Assembly: GCA_003526435.1 (NCBI GenBank)
Contig: DPWF01000071.1
Span: 1-13,591, forward strand
Origin: Chitinophagaceae bacterium
GTDB lineage: Bacteria; Bacteroidota; Bacteroidia; Chitinophagales; Chitinophagaceae
Direction of reading: 5' to 3'
Length of the DNA: 13,591 bases
A model generated the notes under the pieces. The model did not search any database. It saw only the letters and a list, made by a program, of their open reading frames with translations, and was not told where the DNA came from. Below are positions 6,472 to 13,231 of the stretch, piece by piece (within the stretch, counting starts at the first letter, position 1; each line of letters begins with the position of its first letter). The position numbers and the translations under genes were made by a program.

Positions 6472-7119
6472 CTATAAAACAAGTTTTCTGCTATAATCAA
6501 AATGATCATCGTCATGCAGGTCGGTAATGATGATGCCAGCATCTCTTTCTTTACAGGCTGCAGTAATAAGTGCTGCGGCTTTACCTGCATTTGCTTTGTC
6601 TAAATGACTAAAAGGTTCATCCATGATAAGCCATTCAAAGGGCTGAACCAATGCACGTATAATGGCCACACGTTGTTGTTCGCCATAACTACAGAGCGCC
6701 GCAGGCTGTTGCAGAATATGATCAATACCCAGTATTTGTGCCATCTCGGTTATCCGTTCTTTTTCACAGTAAGCTGTCTGCAAAATCCTGTTAAGCTCAA
6801 TGTTTTCCCATGCCGTAAGATGCGGAAACAAGCGAAGATCCTGGAAAACAATGCTGATTTTTTGCTGACGAAAAACAGCCAGCTCTTCAGCAGTCAGTGT
6901 ACTGATATTACGGTCATCCCATTTTATTTCGCCCGTAAAATCTGTTCTAAGTCTATAGAGCGAATGAATAAAAGTGGTTTTACCGGTTCCGCTGGGGGCC
7001 TTGATCTTAATCCACTCGGGTGTTGTAAAAACAAGATCCCTGTTCCAGATGCCAGATGCCTGTTGCAGCAGTTTTTCTTTCAAAGGAACCGGTACTACTT
7101 CATGAAGCGAGATGGTCAT
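6472..7119 (-). CDS. LolD-like ABC transporter ATP-binding protein with atypical motifs
   Basis: A 215-residue ATPase. The Walker A loop is APSGTGKTT (A41 replaces the usual first Gly; K47 and T48 present). The Q-loop is normal (Q93 in IVFQDLRLFPHLT, a LolD/FtsE-like segment). The signature is CSYGEQQR instead of LSGGQQQR. Walker B is WLIMDEP (D167, catalytic E168), followed by a good D-loop (SHLD). The switch region reads IIITDLHDDDH instead of I-V-T-H-D, so the catalytic His is missing from its usual place or shifted by two residues. I recall similar ATPases with a V/A-PSG Walker A in other Bacteroidota, so this is probably a subfamily rather than decay. I chose the ATG at 7117-7119 because MTISLHEVVPVPL begins the fold; an upstream ATG at 7159-7161 lies at the centre of a terminator palindrome. 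The permease follows 5 bp downstream. Confidence 0.88.
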   Translation of the reverse strand: MTISLHEVVPVPLKEKLLQQASGIWNRDLVFTTPEWIKIKAPSGTGKTTFIHSLYRLRTDFTGEIKWDDRNISTLTAEELAVFRQQKISIVFQDLRLFPHLTAWENIELNRILQTAYCEKERITEMAQILGIDHILQQPAALCSYGEQQRVAIIRALVQPFEWLIMDEPFSHLDKANAGKAAALITAACKERDAGIIITDLHDDDHFDYSRKLVL

Positions 7120-7141
7120 GTGACTTGATTGATTTTTAAAC

Positions 7142-7149
7142 CAAAGAAA
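7142..7149 (-). promoter_or_regulatory. Possible -7 element for the ABC operon, overlapping the terminator
   Basis: On minus, TTTCTTTG matches TAnnTTTG at all fixed positions but one and lies 22 bases before the ATG of the ATPase gene, a spacing like that of other candidate promoters here. No -33 TTTG is seen, because that position falls inside the terminator stem. The operon might instead rely on read-through from the DUF4836 gene. Confidence 0.3.
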
Positions 7150-7174
7150 AAGTCCTGCCATGGCAGGACTTTTT
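7147..7174 (-). terminator. Perfect 28-bp palindromic terminator between DUF4836 and ABC genes
   Basis: Bases 7147-7160 are exactly complementary to 7161-7174. The GC-rich core GTCCTGCC/GGCAGGAC is flanked by A5 and T5 runs, so it works in principle on both strands; on minus the T run is TTTTTCTTTGG. It starts 18 bases after the DUF4836 stop codon, as expected for the terminator of that transcript. Because the genes on both sides are on minus, no bidirectional need is apparent. Confidence 0.85.
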
Positions 7175-7191
7175 TACTATAACCTTTCGAA

Positions 7192-8925
7192 TTAATTGGT
7201 CCGGATGATGGCAGGAATACCACCTGGGAACATTTTTTCTTCCAGTTCTTTTTGTTTTTTTGCTGCCACGCGCATATCTACTGCAATATCTGTGAGCAGA
7301 CTGGTGAGGGTGACCAGACTGTTTTGTTTTTCATTCTGCATACGCACTTCAAAAACGCCTTTCACACTTTTACCGTCGAAATTATCAGAAGTGCCAATAA
7401 TATCTTTAAAGGTTTCTTTGGCCGTTCTCATCGACTTATTGTAATCGCTTGCAGCATTTCCATTCATAAAACCTCCGATGGTATTGGCAATGTCGAAATA
7501 AAAGACCGTTGATTTTCCTTTAAAGCGATTGAGTACATCGTTACTGATAACGGCCTGGTTTTTATTCGACATGTACTGTGTATAGGTTAATGAATCGCTG
7601 GCGATTACCAGGTTTTTATCATCGGCATGCATGTACACACCCAGGATACTCATTAATTCACCACTTTTATAGGTGTTTCCTTCTTTGCGGATATAACCCA
7701 GCTCCACTACTTTATCCATTAATTTGGTAAAGCTGGCTTTATCACCAACTGGGGCATTGAAAATCATTTTACCCAATGGTTTCTTCCTCGTCATGTCTTC
7801 TTCATCGGTTTTTTGCTGAGGTTCGGGCTGACTAAAACCAAGATCAGAAACAACCACTGCAATTTCTCCTTTTAAAGATTTATACAGATCCTGAATGGTA
7901 AAACCGGCTTTCTCCAGTCTGCCATTGATCAATCCTTCCATTTCAAGTTGTTTCAAAAAGCCACTGAATATTTCAGGATTGAATGATGCCAGCATGATGC
8001 CATTGATTTTATCGGAAGGATATCTTTCAATCATGGAAAGATTTACGGTTGGGCCGGCATACTGTTTCAGGATATTGCTAACGATAGGATTGGTATAGGT
8101 AGCAGATTTGGCCACAATTTTACCAGCTTCAAAACTCAGTGTAGCAGAAGAATAATTGTCTTTCATTAACTCCTCTACTTTAGGAAGCGACAAAGGCAAC
8201 ATACTCAAGGCACTCAATGAACTGTTTGACGAGGTGAAAACATAACCATCTGCCTTGTCTTTAAACATACTTGTAAATGCCTGTACACCTGCCATTGAAG
8301 CATCTTTCTCCTGCGTGTAATAGGTGTTGACTTCTTTCTTCAGATCTGCATCAACATTTTTCTTCTCAGGCACCTTGAATTCCATGGCTACTGTATCATA
8401 GCTTGGTCTTTGCGTGTAATTATAGATGGTTACAATGACATTTTTATCGGTCCAGGAGAGCATGGTATTGTCTTCTGCGAGCAGATAAGAGTAGGTTTTT
8501 TCTTTACTGATGGTTTTAGAAGAGAACTCTTTGTGTCCTTTAATCCAGCTCTCAAATTTGGTAGCGTCAGATAAACTGCCCATGATGTTCATCACAGTAG
8601 TGTTACCATCAGTCAGATTGCCTTTTTGAGAGAAGGAAAAGAACAGTTGTTTTTTCCAGTCGATCCCTGCATTATTTCTGAAGTCATCTAATTTTTTTCT
8701 GTCTTCCGTATCTGATGAATCATTTTTGAAAATGCGACTGAAGAGGGTATCAACACTGATTCCTCCTGAAGTTAATTTATCCTGCATGGCGCCCGGATCG
8801 AGTACAATCACAGCGCTGGCAGTTTTCGGAATGAAAGCAGCTTCCCTGGGTCCTTTGTTGGAACAGGAAGTAAAAATGACCATCAGTAAGGTCACTGGCA
8901 GAATGTAACGCAGAGCAGACTTCAT
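7192..8925 (-). CDS. DUF4836 family lipoprotein
   Basis: A 577-residue protein with a lipoprotein signal (MKSALRYILPVTLLMVIF, lipobox F-T-S-C, lipid-anchored Cys21). The mature part opens with AAFIPKTASAVIVLDPGAM, the 'phe-ile-pro-x-x-alanine-x-x-val' opening that I associate with DUF4836 proteins of Bacteroidota; they share a repeated domain layout in which each half asks how a residual quantity behaves (strands such as VMNIMGSL, GIMLASFNPEIF, STVFYFDI). Function is unknown in the family. A low-complexity acidic stretch near residue 380 (QPEPQQKTDEEDMTRKK) divides the two halves. Expected location is the outer or inner membrane, facing the periplasm. It follows the GH3/serine-hydrolase gene with a 67-bp gap that has only a weak hairpin, so co-transcription is possible, and is followed by a strong terminator. 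Confidence 0.85.
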   Translation of the reverse strand: MKSALRYILPVTLLMVIFTSCSNKGPREAAFIPKTASAVIVLDPGAMQDKLTSGGISVDTLFSRIFKNDSSDTEDRKKLDDFRNNAGIDWKKQLFFSFSQKGNLTDGNTTVMNIMGSLSDATKFESWIKGHKEFSSKTISKEKTYSYLLAEDNTMLSWTDKNVIVTIYNYTQRPSYDTVAMEFKVPEKKNVDADLKKEVNTYYTQEKDASMAGVQAFTSMFKDKADGYVFTSSNSSLSALSMLPLSLPKVEELMKDNYSSATLSFEAGKIVAKSATYTNPIVSNILKQYAGPTVNLSMIERYPSDKINGIMLASFNPEIFSGFLKQLEMEGLINGRLEKAGFTIQDLYKSLKGEIAVVVSDLGFSQPEPQQKTDEEDMTRKKPLGKMIFNAPVGDKASFTKLMDKVVELGYIRKEGNTYKSGELMSILGVYMHADDKNLVIASDSLTYTQYMSNKNQAVISNDVLNRFKGKSTVFYFDIANTIGGFMNGNAASDYNKSMRTAKETFKDIIGTSDNFDGKSVKGVFEVRMQNEKQNSLVTLTSLLTDIAVDMRVAAKKQKELEEKMFPGGIPAIIRTN

Positions 8926-8977
8926 ATGCTTATATTAAGATTATAGCATACGAAGTTATAGTCTGTTGGCGAAATAT

Positions 8978-8991
8978 ACCAGAAATCTGGT
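8978..8991 (-). terminator. Short hairpin after the GH3 gene (weak)
   Basis: ACCAGAAATCTGGT (8978-8991) can form a 4-6 bp stem directly after the stop codon (8993-8995). On minus it is followed by ATATTTCG rather than a T run, so at best it slows polymerase or protects the RNA end. Read-through to the DUF4836 gene is likely. Confidence 0.25.
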
Positions 8992-8992
8992 T

Positions 8993-11893
8993 TTACTTCG
9001 TTATGGCTCCATAAATGGCTTCCTGTATGTTTGGGCGTACGTTCATACGGCCCAGTTTATTGTCGTTTCGGGTAGGATTTACCCTGCTGGAGAGGAAAAT
9101 ATAGACCAGTTGTTTCTCGGGGTCTACCCAAACACAGGTTCCGGTAAAGCCCGTATGGCCAAAAGTAGATGAAGATACGCTGAGAGAAGGATAGGGTTCT
9201 TTACGGGTGGCATTGTCTTTTTCAGGCTTATCAAAGCCAAGTCCGCGACGGCTGATATCGCTGCTGTAGGCGGTAAAAAGGTCAATGGTTGATTTACTGA
9301 GTAAGCGTACGCCACCCAGTTCGCCCCCATTTAACAATAACTGGTACAATTTGGCCAGATCATAAGCATTGCTGAATAAACCTGCATGTCCGGCGATGCC
9401 GCCAAACATGGCTGCTCCTTCATCATGCACATCGCCATGCATCTGTTGCCTGCGGAAATGAGCCTCTACTTCTGTGGGCACCAGTGTACTCAGGGGCATT
9501 ATTTCGCGTGGTTTAAAACCTGTGCTCGTCATACCGAGTGGCTCATAAAACGTTTTACGTACATAGCTGTCTAAAGACATACCACTAACAGCTTCTACTA
9601 TTTTTCCCAGGAAAATAAAATCGTTGTCGCTGTATACATATTTCCCCTGGGCCGTTAATTTACTTTTCAGGATACGTGCATACATGGTATCGTGCCAGTC
9701 GTTACGCAGGTATAAGTCTTCTGCCACCCGATGTGAAAATTGAGGGGTAGGCATCTGCACAAAATGTTGTGGTGAAGGTTGTCCGGTGGCAGTATCAATT
9801 ACTTCACGATAAAAGGGAATAAAAGGATTGAGGCCCGCCTGGTGCAATAAAATGTCTTTCAGTTTAAGTGGTGCTTTATCACTCCCATTTACCCAGGATA
9901 AATAATCGCCCAATGTTTTGTTCAGATCTACTTTTCCTTCTTCGTAGAGTTTCATGATAGAAACAGTAGTAGCAGAAATTTTGGTAACTGAAGCGAGATC
10001 GAATACCATATCATTAGTCATGGCTACTTTGCGGTCGGTATTTACATAGCCAAAAGATTTGTGATACACCAGCTTACCGTTTTTTGCAACCAGCACAACC
10101 ATACCCGGTGTGGCCCCGCTGTCGATGGCAGCTTTGGCAATGGTTTCAATCTTATTCAGTGAATCGCTGATCAGTCCAACTGATTCCGGTGTTACAACGG
10201 GTAACATATTGTTGTACACGATGCCATCTCCAAACCTAAAAGCTTCGCAAACAGTAACGGGTAATTTTCCTTTGGCATTGATCTTTCCAAACAAAAGATC
10301 GGCAGCAGCATCCTGTGTTATGATATCATCTTCGTAACATACCACCAGATTACTGGCATTGCAGATGTATTGAACTGCATAGGGGTTACCAAAGGCAAAA
10401 GTGATGCTGTTGTTTTTCTGTAGTTTATTCAACAGGTCGAGACTGTTTTTACTCAGTCCAAACTGGTTGGCAGGTCTGCGGCTGTAGTTGTGAAAGCCTA
10501 TCACCACTGCATCGTACTGCTCCAGTTGTTGTAAAATTGTAGCGGCTTTTTCATTGCTGTCTTTGTTCTCAAAGAAAAACAGATCAGCTTTCAGTTGTTG
10601 CTGAAGGCGTGTGGCAAACTGGTTGGCTTTATCAATACCAAGGCCTACAAAAGCTACTTTTTTAGCATTGATGGGTAAGAGATTATTGTTGGTTTTGCGC
10701 AGTAAAGTCAAAGCATCGGCAGCCAGTGCTTTTTTGATCTCTTCTGTTTTTGCATTTAAATCGGCAGCAATATTTGTGGTGTCAATTACCTGTTTCTTAT
10801 TCAGTCCCAGATGGTATTTGGCCAGTAATACTTTTTTTACACGGGCATTGATATCATCCCAGTCAAGTTTTCCTGCTTTAATAGCCTGTCTTACTTTGGC
10901 AATACTGCCCGGAATATCGCCAGGCAGACAAAGCATGTCGTTACCAGCTATGAGCGACATCACCGAAGCATCACCTTTTGGAAAAAATTTGGCGACACCC
11001 TGCATTTCCAATGCATCGGTAAAAGAAATACCCTGATAACCCAGTTCATTGCGTAAAAGATCGGTTACATTTTTTGTCGACAAAGAGGTTGGCAGGTTAG
11101 CTGTTGTATCAATAGAAGGAATAGCAAGGTGTGCAATCATCATGCTGCCCACACCTGCTTTAATCAGTTCACGGAAGGGGTAGAGCTCAAGCTGGTCGAG
11201 TGCTGCACGCGATTTGTTGATGACAGGCAGGTCATAATGTGAATCAACACTTACATCTCCATGACCCGGAAAATGTTTAGCGCAGGCCATTACACCTACA
11301 TCCTGCATGCCTTTCATATACTGTACTCCAAAGAGTGCTACTTTATATTTGTCTTCCCCAAAACTTCTGTCGTTGATGACAGGGTTCATAGGGTTGTTGT
11401 TGATATCAATATCCGGTGCATAATTTACATGGATACCAATTCTTTTACACTGCTCTCCCACTGCCAGCCCAAATTTGTAAATAAGACGGGCATCGGGAAC
11501 AGCACCCATCATTAACTGGCGGGGAAAATTAATGACGCTGTCTAAACGCATACCCAGGCCCCATTCGCCATCAATGGCAATCATCAATGGTGTTTTGGCA
11601 ATGCTTTGATAAAAGTTGGTGAGTTTGGCCTGGCGAACCGGCCCACCCTGAAAAAAACAGAGTCCACCAACGTTATATTTTTTAATGAGATCGGTTACTT
11701 CTTTTACATGATCGGGTCCCAGATTGCTGTGTGCCCTGATGATCATCAACTGGGCAATGCGCTGATCTTTCGATAATTTCCGGAACTGTTTTCTTACCCA
11801 TTTATCGGCTGCAGGTGTATGCTCATAAAACTGTTGGGCCGATAAACCACTCAACAAAACAAGAAATAAGAAGGAAAGAATTGATCTTTTCAT
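8993..11893 (-). CDS. Exported NagZ-like GH3 beta-N-acetylhexosaminidase fused to a beta-lactamase-type serine hydrolase
   Basis: A 966-residue fusion with a signal peptidase I signal (MKRSILSFLFLVLLSGLSA|QQ). Residues ~30-365 are a GH3 N-terminal barrel of the NagZ type: KHFPGHGD (206-213), then the D217-S-H219 catalytic dyad used by NagZ enzymes, and the nucleophile D293 in SFTDALEMQG. Residues ~385-555 resemble a GH3 C-terminal domain. Residues ~570-966 are a class C beta-lactamase/DD-peptidase-like domain: S635-V-T-K638 (SxxK), Y754-S-D (YxN equivalent; YSD is common in this family), and H913-T-G (KTG equivalent). All catalytic residues of both halves are present. The likely substrates are muropeptides: removal of GlcNAc by one half and peptide or ester hydrolysis by the other; the second activity is uncertain. 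This fusion occurs elsewhere in Bacteroidota. The ATG at 11891-11893 gives the correct signal peptide. Confidence 0.92.
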   Translation of the reverse strand: MKRSILSFLFLVLLSGLSAQQFYEHTPAADKWVRKQFRKLSKDQRIAQLMIIRAHSNLGPDHVKEVTDLIKKYNVGGLCFFQGGPVRQAKLTNFYQSIAKTPLMIAIDGEWGLGMRLDSVINFPRQLMMGAVPDARLIYKFGLAVGEQCKRIGIHVNYAPDIDINNNPMNPVINDRSFGEDKYKVALFGVQYMKGMQDVGVMACAKHFPGHGDVSVDSHYDLPVINKSRAALDQLELYPFRELIKAGVGSMMIAHLAIPSIDTTANLPTSLSTKNVTDLLRNELGYQGISFTDALEMQGVAKFFPKGDASVMSLIAGNDMLCLPGDIPGSIAKVRQAIKAGKLDWDDINARVKKVLLAKYHLGLNKKQVIDTTNIAADLNAKTEEIKKALAADALTLLRKTNNNLLPINAKKVAFVGLGIDKANQFATRLQQQLKADLFFFENKDSNEKAATILQQLEQYDAVVIGFHNYSRRPANQFGLSKNSLDLLNKLQKNNSITFAFGNPYAVQYICNASNLVVCYEDDIITQDAAADLLFGKINAKGKLPVTVCEAFRFGDGIVYNNMLPVVTPESVGLISDSLNKIETIAKAAIDSGATPGMVVLVAKNGKLVYHKSFGYVNTDRKVAMTNDMVFDLASVTKISATTVSIMKLYEEGKVDLNKTLGDYLSWVNGSDKAPLKLKDILLHQAGLNPFIPFYREVIDTATGQPSPQHFVQMPTPQFSHRVAEDLYLRNDWHDTMYARILKSKLTAQGKYVYSDNDFIFLGKIVEAVSGMSLDSYVRKTFYEPLGMTSTGFKPREIMPLSTLVPTEVEAHFRRQQMHGDVHDEGAAMFGGIAGHAGLFSNAYDLAKLYQLLLNGGELGGVRLLSKSTIDLFTAYSSDISRRGLGFDKPEKDNATRKEPYPSLSVSSSTFGHTGFTGTCVWVDPEKQLVYIFLSSRVNPTRNDNKLGRMNVRPNIQEAIYGAITK

Positions 11894-11910
11894 ATAGCTC
11901 GGTTCAGGCC

Positions 11911-11918
11911 ACAAGGTA
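11911..11918 (-). promoter_or_regulatory. Candidate -7 promoter element of the GH3 fusion gene
   Basis: On minus, TACCTTGT followed by GGCC resembles the Bacteroidota -7 element (TAnnTTTG), off by one or two bases, 17 bases before the ATG at 11893. No convincing -33 TTTG was found. The region 11894-11996 holds nothing else recognisable. Confidence 0.4.
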
Positions 11919-11996
11919 AGGATTCTGGATAATCTTGCGGTTTTTTGCGGGTTTTAAAATCGGAAAGCAGGTTTTAATGGGGTTGATAGTCGGCAT

Positions 11997-12027
11997 AAAA
12001 AAACCGCACTGGAAAAGTGCGGTTTTT
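11997..12027 (-). terminator. Intrinsic terminator of the DUF5606 gene
   Basis: Stem CCGCACT (12004-12010) pairs with AGTGCGG (12016-12022) around a 5-base loop; flanking A and T runs extend pairing to 12 bp. On minus the stem is followed by seven T (complement of 11997-12003). It lies 19 bases after the DUF5606 stop codon. It also has five T on plus, but no plus gene ends here. Confidence 0.85.
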
Positions 12028-12046
12028 GCAATGTTATTGGAAAAGA

Positions 12047-12460
12047 TTAACCTTCTGTTTCTTCACCGGCTTCTTCTTCAGTGATTTTCAGTTCAACCTC
12101 ATTTGCTTTGAGGATACCAAACCACTTTACCATTTTTTTCATGTCGCTGGCATATACACGGGTGAAATCCATATCGGGATATACTTTCTCGAAATAAGCT
12201 TTTACCGCTTTGGCATCGTTTTCTGCAGGCAGTGCTGTTTTGTTGGCAGCCATGGCCTGGAACAGTTCCACAAGGTTTACATTCTCACGAACAGTGTACA
12301 CTTCAATACTCTCTAAATGTGAGAAATTATGAACACGGCTGCTGACAAATTTGGTTGTTTTATCATCCAGTGAGCGAACAATGGCACCATCTGTTTTGCT
12401 GCCCACCATTTCAAACAAACCACTGAGACCAGTGATGGATATCAGTTTACTATACTCCAT
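12047..12460 (-). CDS. DUF5606 domain protein
   Basis: A 137-residue cytoplasmic protein with no signal peptide. The N-terminal segment (MEYSKLISITGLSGLFEMVGSK...GAIVRSLDD) and the following strand FVSSRVHNFSHLESIEVYT match my memory of DUF5606, a small conserved Bacteroidota family. It has a predicted beta-rich first half (~1-60), a helical middle (LVELFQAMAANKTALP, KAVKAYFEKVYPDMDF, residues ~65-105) and a highly acidic tail (ITEEEAGEETEG). The repeated motif DMKKMVKWFGIL near residue 110 is typical of the family's second half. Function is unknown. The start is the ATG at 12458-12460; a TTG two codons upstream would add only two residues. It is a single-gene unit with its own promoter and terminator and is divergent from the DUF1579-like gene. 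Confidence 0.88.
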   Translation of the reverse strand: MEYSKLISITGLSGLFEMVGSKTDGAIVRSLDDKTTKFVSSRVHNFSHLESIEVYTVRENVNLVELFQAMAANKTALPAENDAKAVKAYFEKVYPDMDFTRVYASDMKKMVKWFGILKANEVELKITEEEAGEETEG

Positions 12461-12480
12461 ATACAATATTATTAGGGCTG

Positions 12481-12488
12481 CAAAGTAA
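12481..12488 (-). promoter_or_regulatory. Candidate -7 promoter element of the DUF5606 gene
   Basis: On minus, TTACTTTG followed by CAGCCC is very close to the Bacteroidota -7 consensus TAnnTTTG, 20 bases before the ATG. A TTTA (partial -33 TTTG) lies 17 bases further upstream. This is the best promoter candidate in the window. Confidence 0.55.
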
Positions 12489-12594
12489 GGGAAAAAGGGT
12501 TAGACTAAATAACTGGAATAAGATTGATTTGCGGGTTCCTGCATTTTCAATTTATGTGTGGATCGATGCCTGCTTATTACCGGTTATCAAAATA

Positions 12595-12625
12595 CTCCTG
12601 TAACGGTAGGATTCATCGACAGGAG
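12595..12625 (+). promoter_or_regulatory. Inverted repeat that overlaps an AGGAGG Shine-Dalgarno
   Basis: CTCCTGT (12595-12601) is the reverse complement of ACAGGAG (12619-12625), separated by 17 bases. The right arm overlaps AGGAGG (12621-12626), a perfect Shine-Dalgarno sequence unusual for this phylum, which precedes a GTG (12636-12638) by 9 bases. That GTG is in frame with the gene at 12693. The structure could hide the ribosome site, or the arms could bind a regulator. The intergenic region 12461-12692 holds this and the DUF5606 promoter. Confidence 0.35.
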
Positions 12626-12692
12626 GTTATAATTTGTGACAGGTGATGCATTGTTGATCTGTAGGCTTTTGTCTTTAACAAAACTGCTTGCC

Positions 12693-13202
12693 ATGAAACC
12701 TCTCTTTTTGGCGTTCTTATTGTTTCCGCTGTTCTTAGTGGCGCAAAACACCCCAAGACCACGTTGTGCTGATCAGCCCGTATATCAGCAATTTGATTTT
12801 TGGGTGGGAGAATGGAATGTATTTGCCCCCAATGGCAAACAGGCCGGCACCAGTAAAGTAGAAAGATTACTTGACAGTTGTGTACTGCTTGAAAACTGGT
12901 ATTCAGCAGGTGGCTCAAGCGGAAAAAGTTTTAATGCATATAATGCTGCAAAAGCCAGGTGGCAACAATATTGGGTCGACAATAGCGGAGGTGTTACGGA
13001 ATACCTGAACGGACGGTTTGAAAATGGATCTATGATTATGGAGACAGAAAAAATGCCATTAGCCAATCAAACTTTCAGGATAATGCGCATGACTTTCACA
13101 CCCATTTCGAAAGATAAAGTACGTCAGCATGGACAAAGTTCAACCGATGACGGACAAACCTGGAAAACCGATTTTGATCTTGAATATCGTCGTAAACAAT
13201 AA
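12693..13202 (+). CDS. Exported DUF1579-like (lipocalin-fold) protein
   Basis: A 169-residue protein with a signal peptide (MKPLFLAFLLFPLFLVA|Q, cleavage near residue 17). The mature region includes QQFDFWVGEWNVF, then VERLLDSCVLLENWYS, SFNAYNAAKARWQQYWVDNSG and a series of strands (YLNGRFENGSMIME, FRIMRMTFTPISKDKVRQHGQSS, WKTDFDLEYRRK). 'FDFWVGEW.V' is the standard opening of DUF1579/lipocalin-like proteins that form small beta barrels; ligand and role are unknown. A single Cys follows the signal (RPRCADQP) and a second occurs at LLDSCVLL, so a disulfide in the periplasm is possible. The ATG at 12693 gives a clean signal peptide; an in-frame GTG at 12636 with a strong Shine-Dalgarno would add 19 residues and spoil it. 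The next gene starts 29 bp downstream. Confidence 0.85.
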   Translation: MKPLFLAFLLFPLFLVAQNTPRPRCADQPVYQQFDFWVGEWNVFAPNGKQAGTSKVERLLDSCVLLENWYSAGGSSGKSFNAYNAAKARWQQYWVDNSGGVTEYLNGRFENGSMIMETEKMPLANQTFRIMRMTFTPISKDKVRQHGQSSTDDGQTWKTDFDLEYRRKQ

Positions 13203-13209
13203 CCTAACC

Positions 13210-13230
13210 GCAGCAATGCTGCACAATTTT
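13210..13230 (+). terminator. Weak hairpin with T run between the two plus-strand genes
   Basis: GCAGC (13210-13214) pairs with GCTGC (13218-13222) around AAT; after ACAA comes TTTTT (13227-13231). The stem is only 5 bp, so it may attenuate rather than end transcription. The start codon of the next gene follows immediately. Confidence 0.3.
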
Positions 13231-13231
13231 T

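Noticed and set aside
7120..7161. ATPase start at the ATG at 7159-7161
   Set aside because: This ATG is the centre of a perfect palindromic terminator and adds 14 residues not typical of the family; 7119 fits the fold.
8943..8960. Sequence resembling a loxP half-site (TACGAAGTTAT next to ATAGCA)
   Set aside because: Only 11 bases match one arm, the second arm is absent and no recombinase gene is nearby; chance similarity in AT-rich DNA is the simpler explanation.
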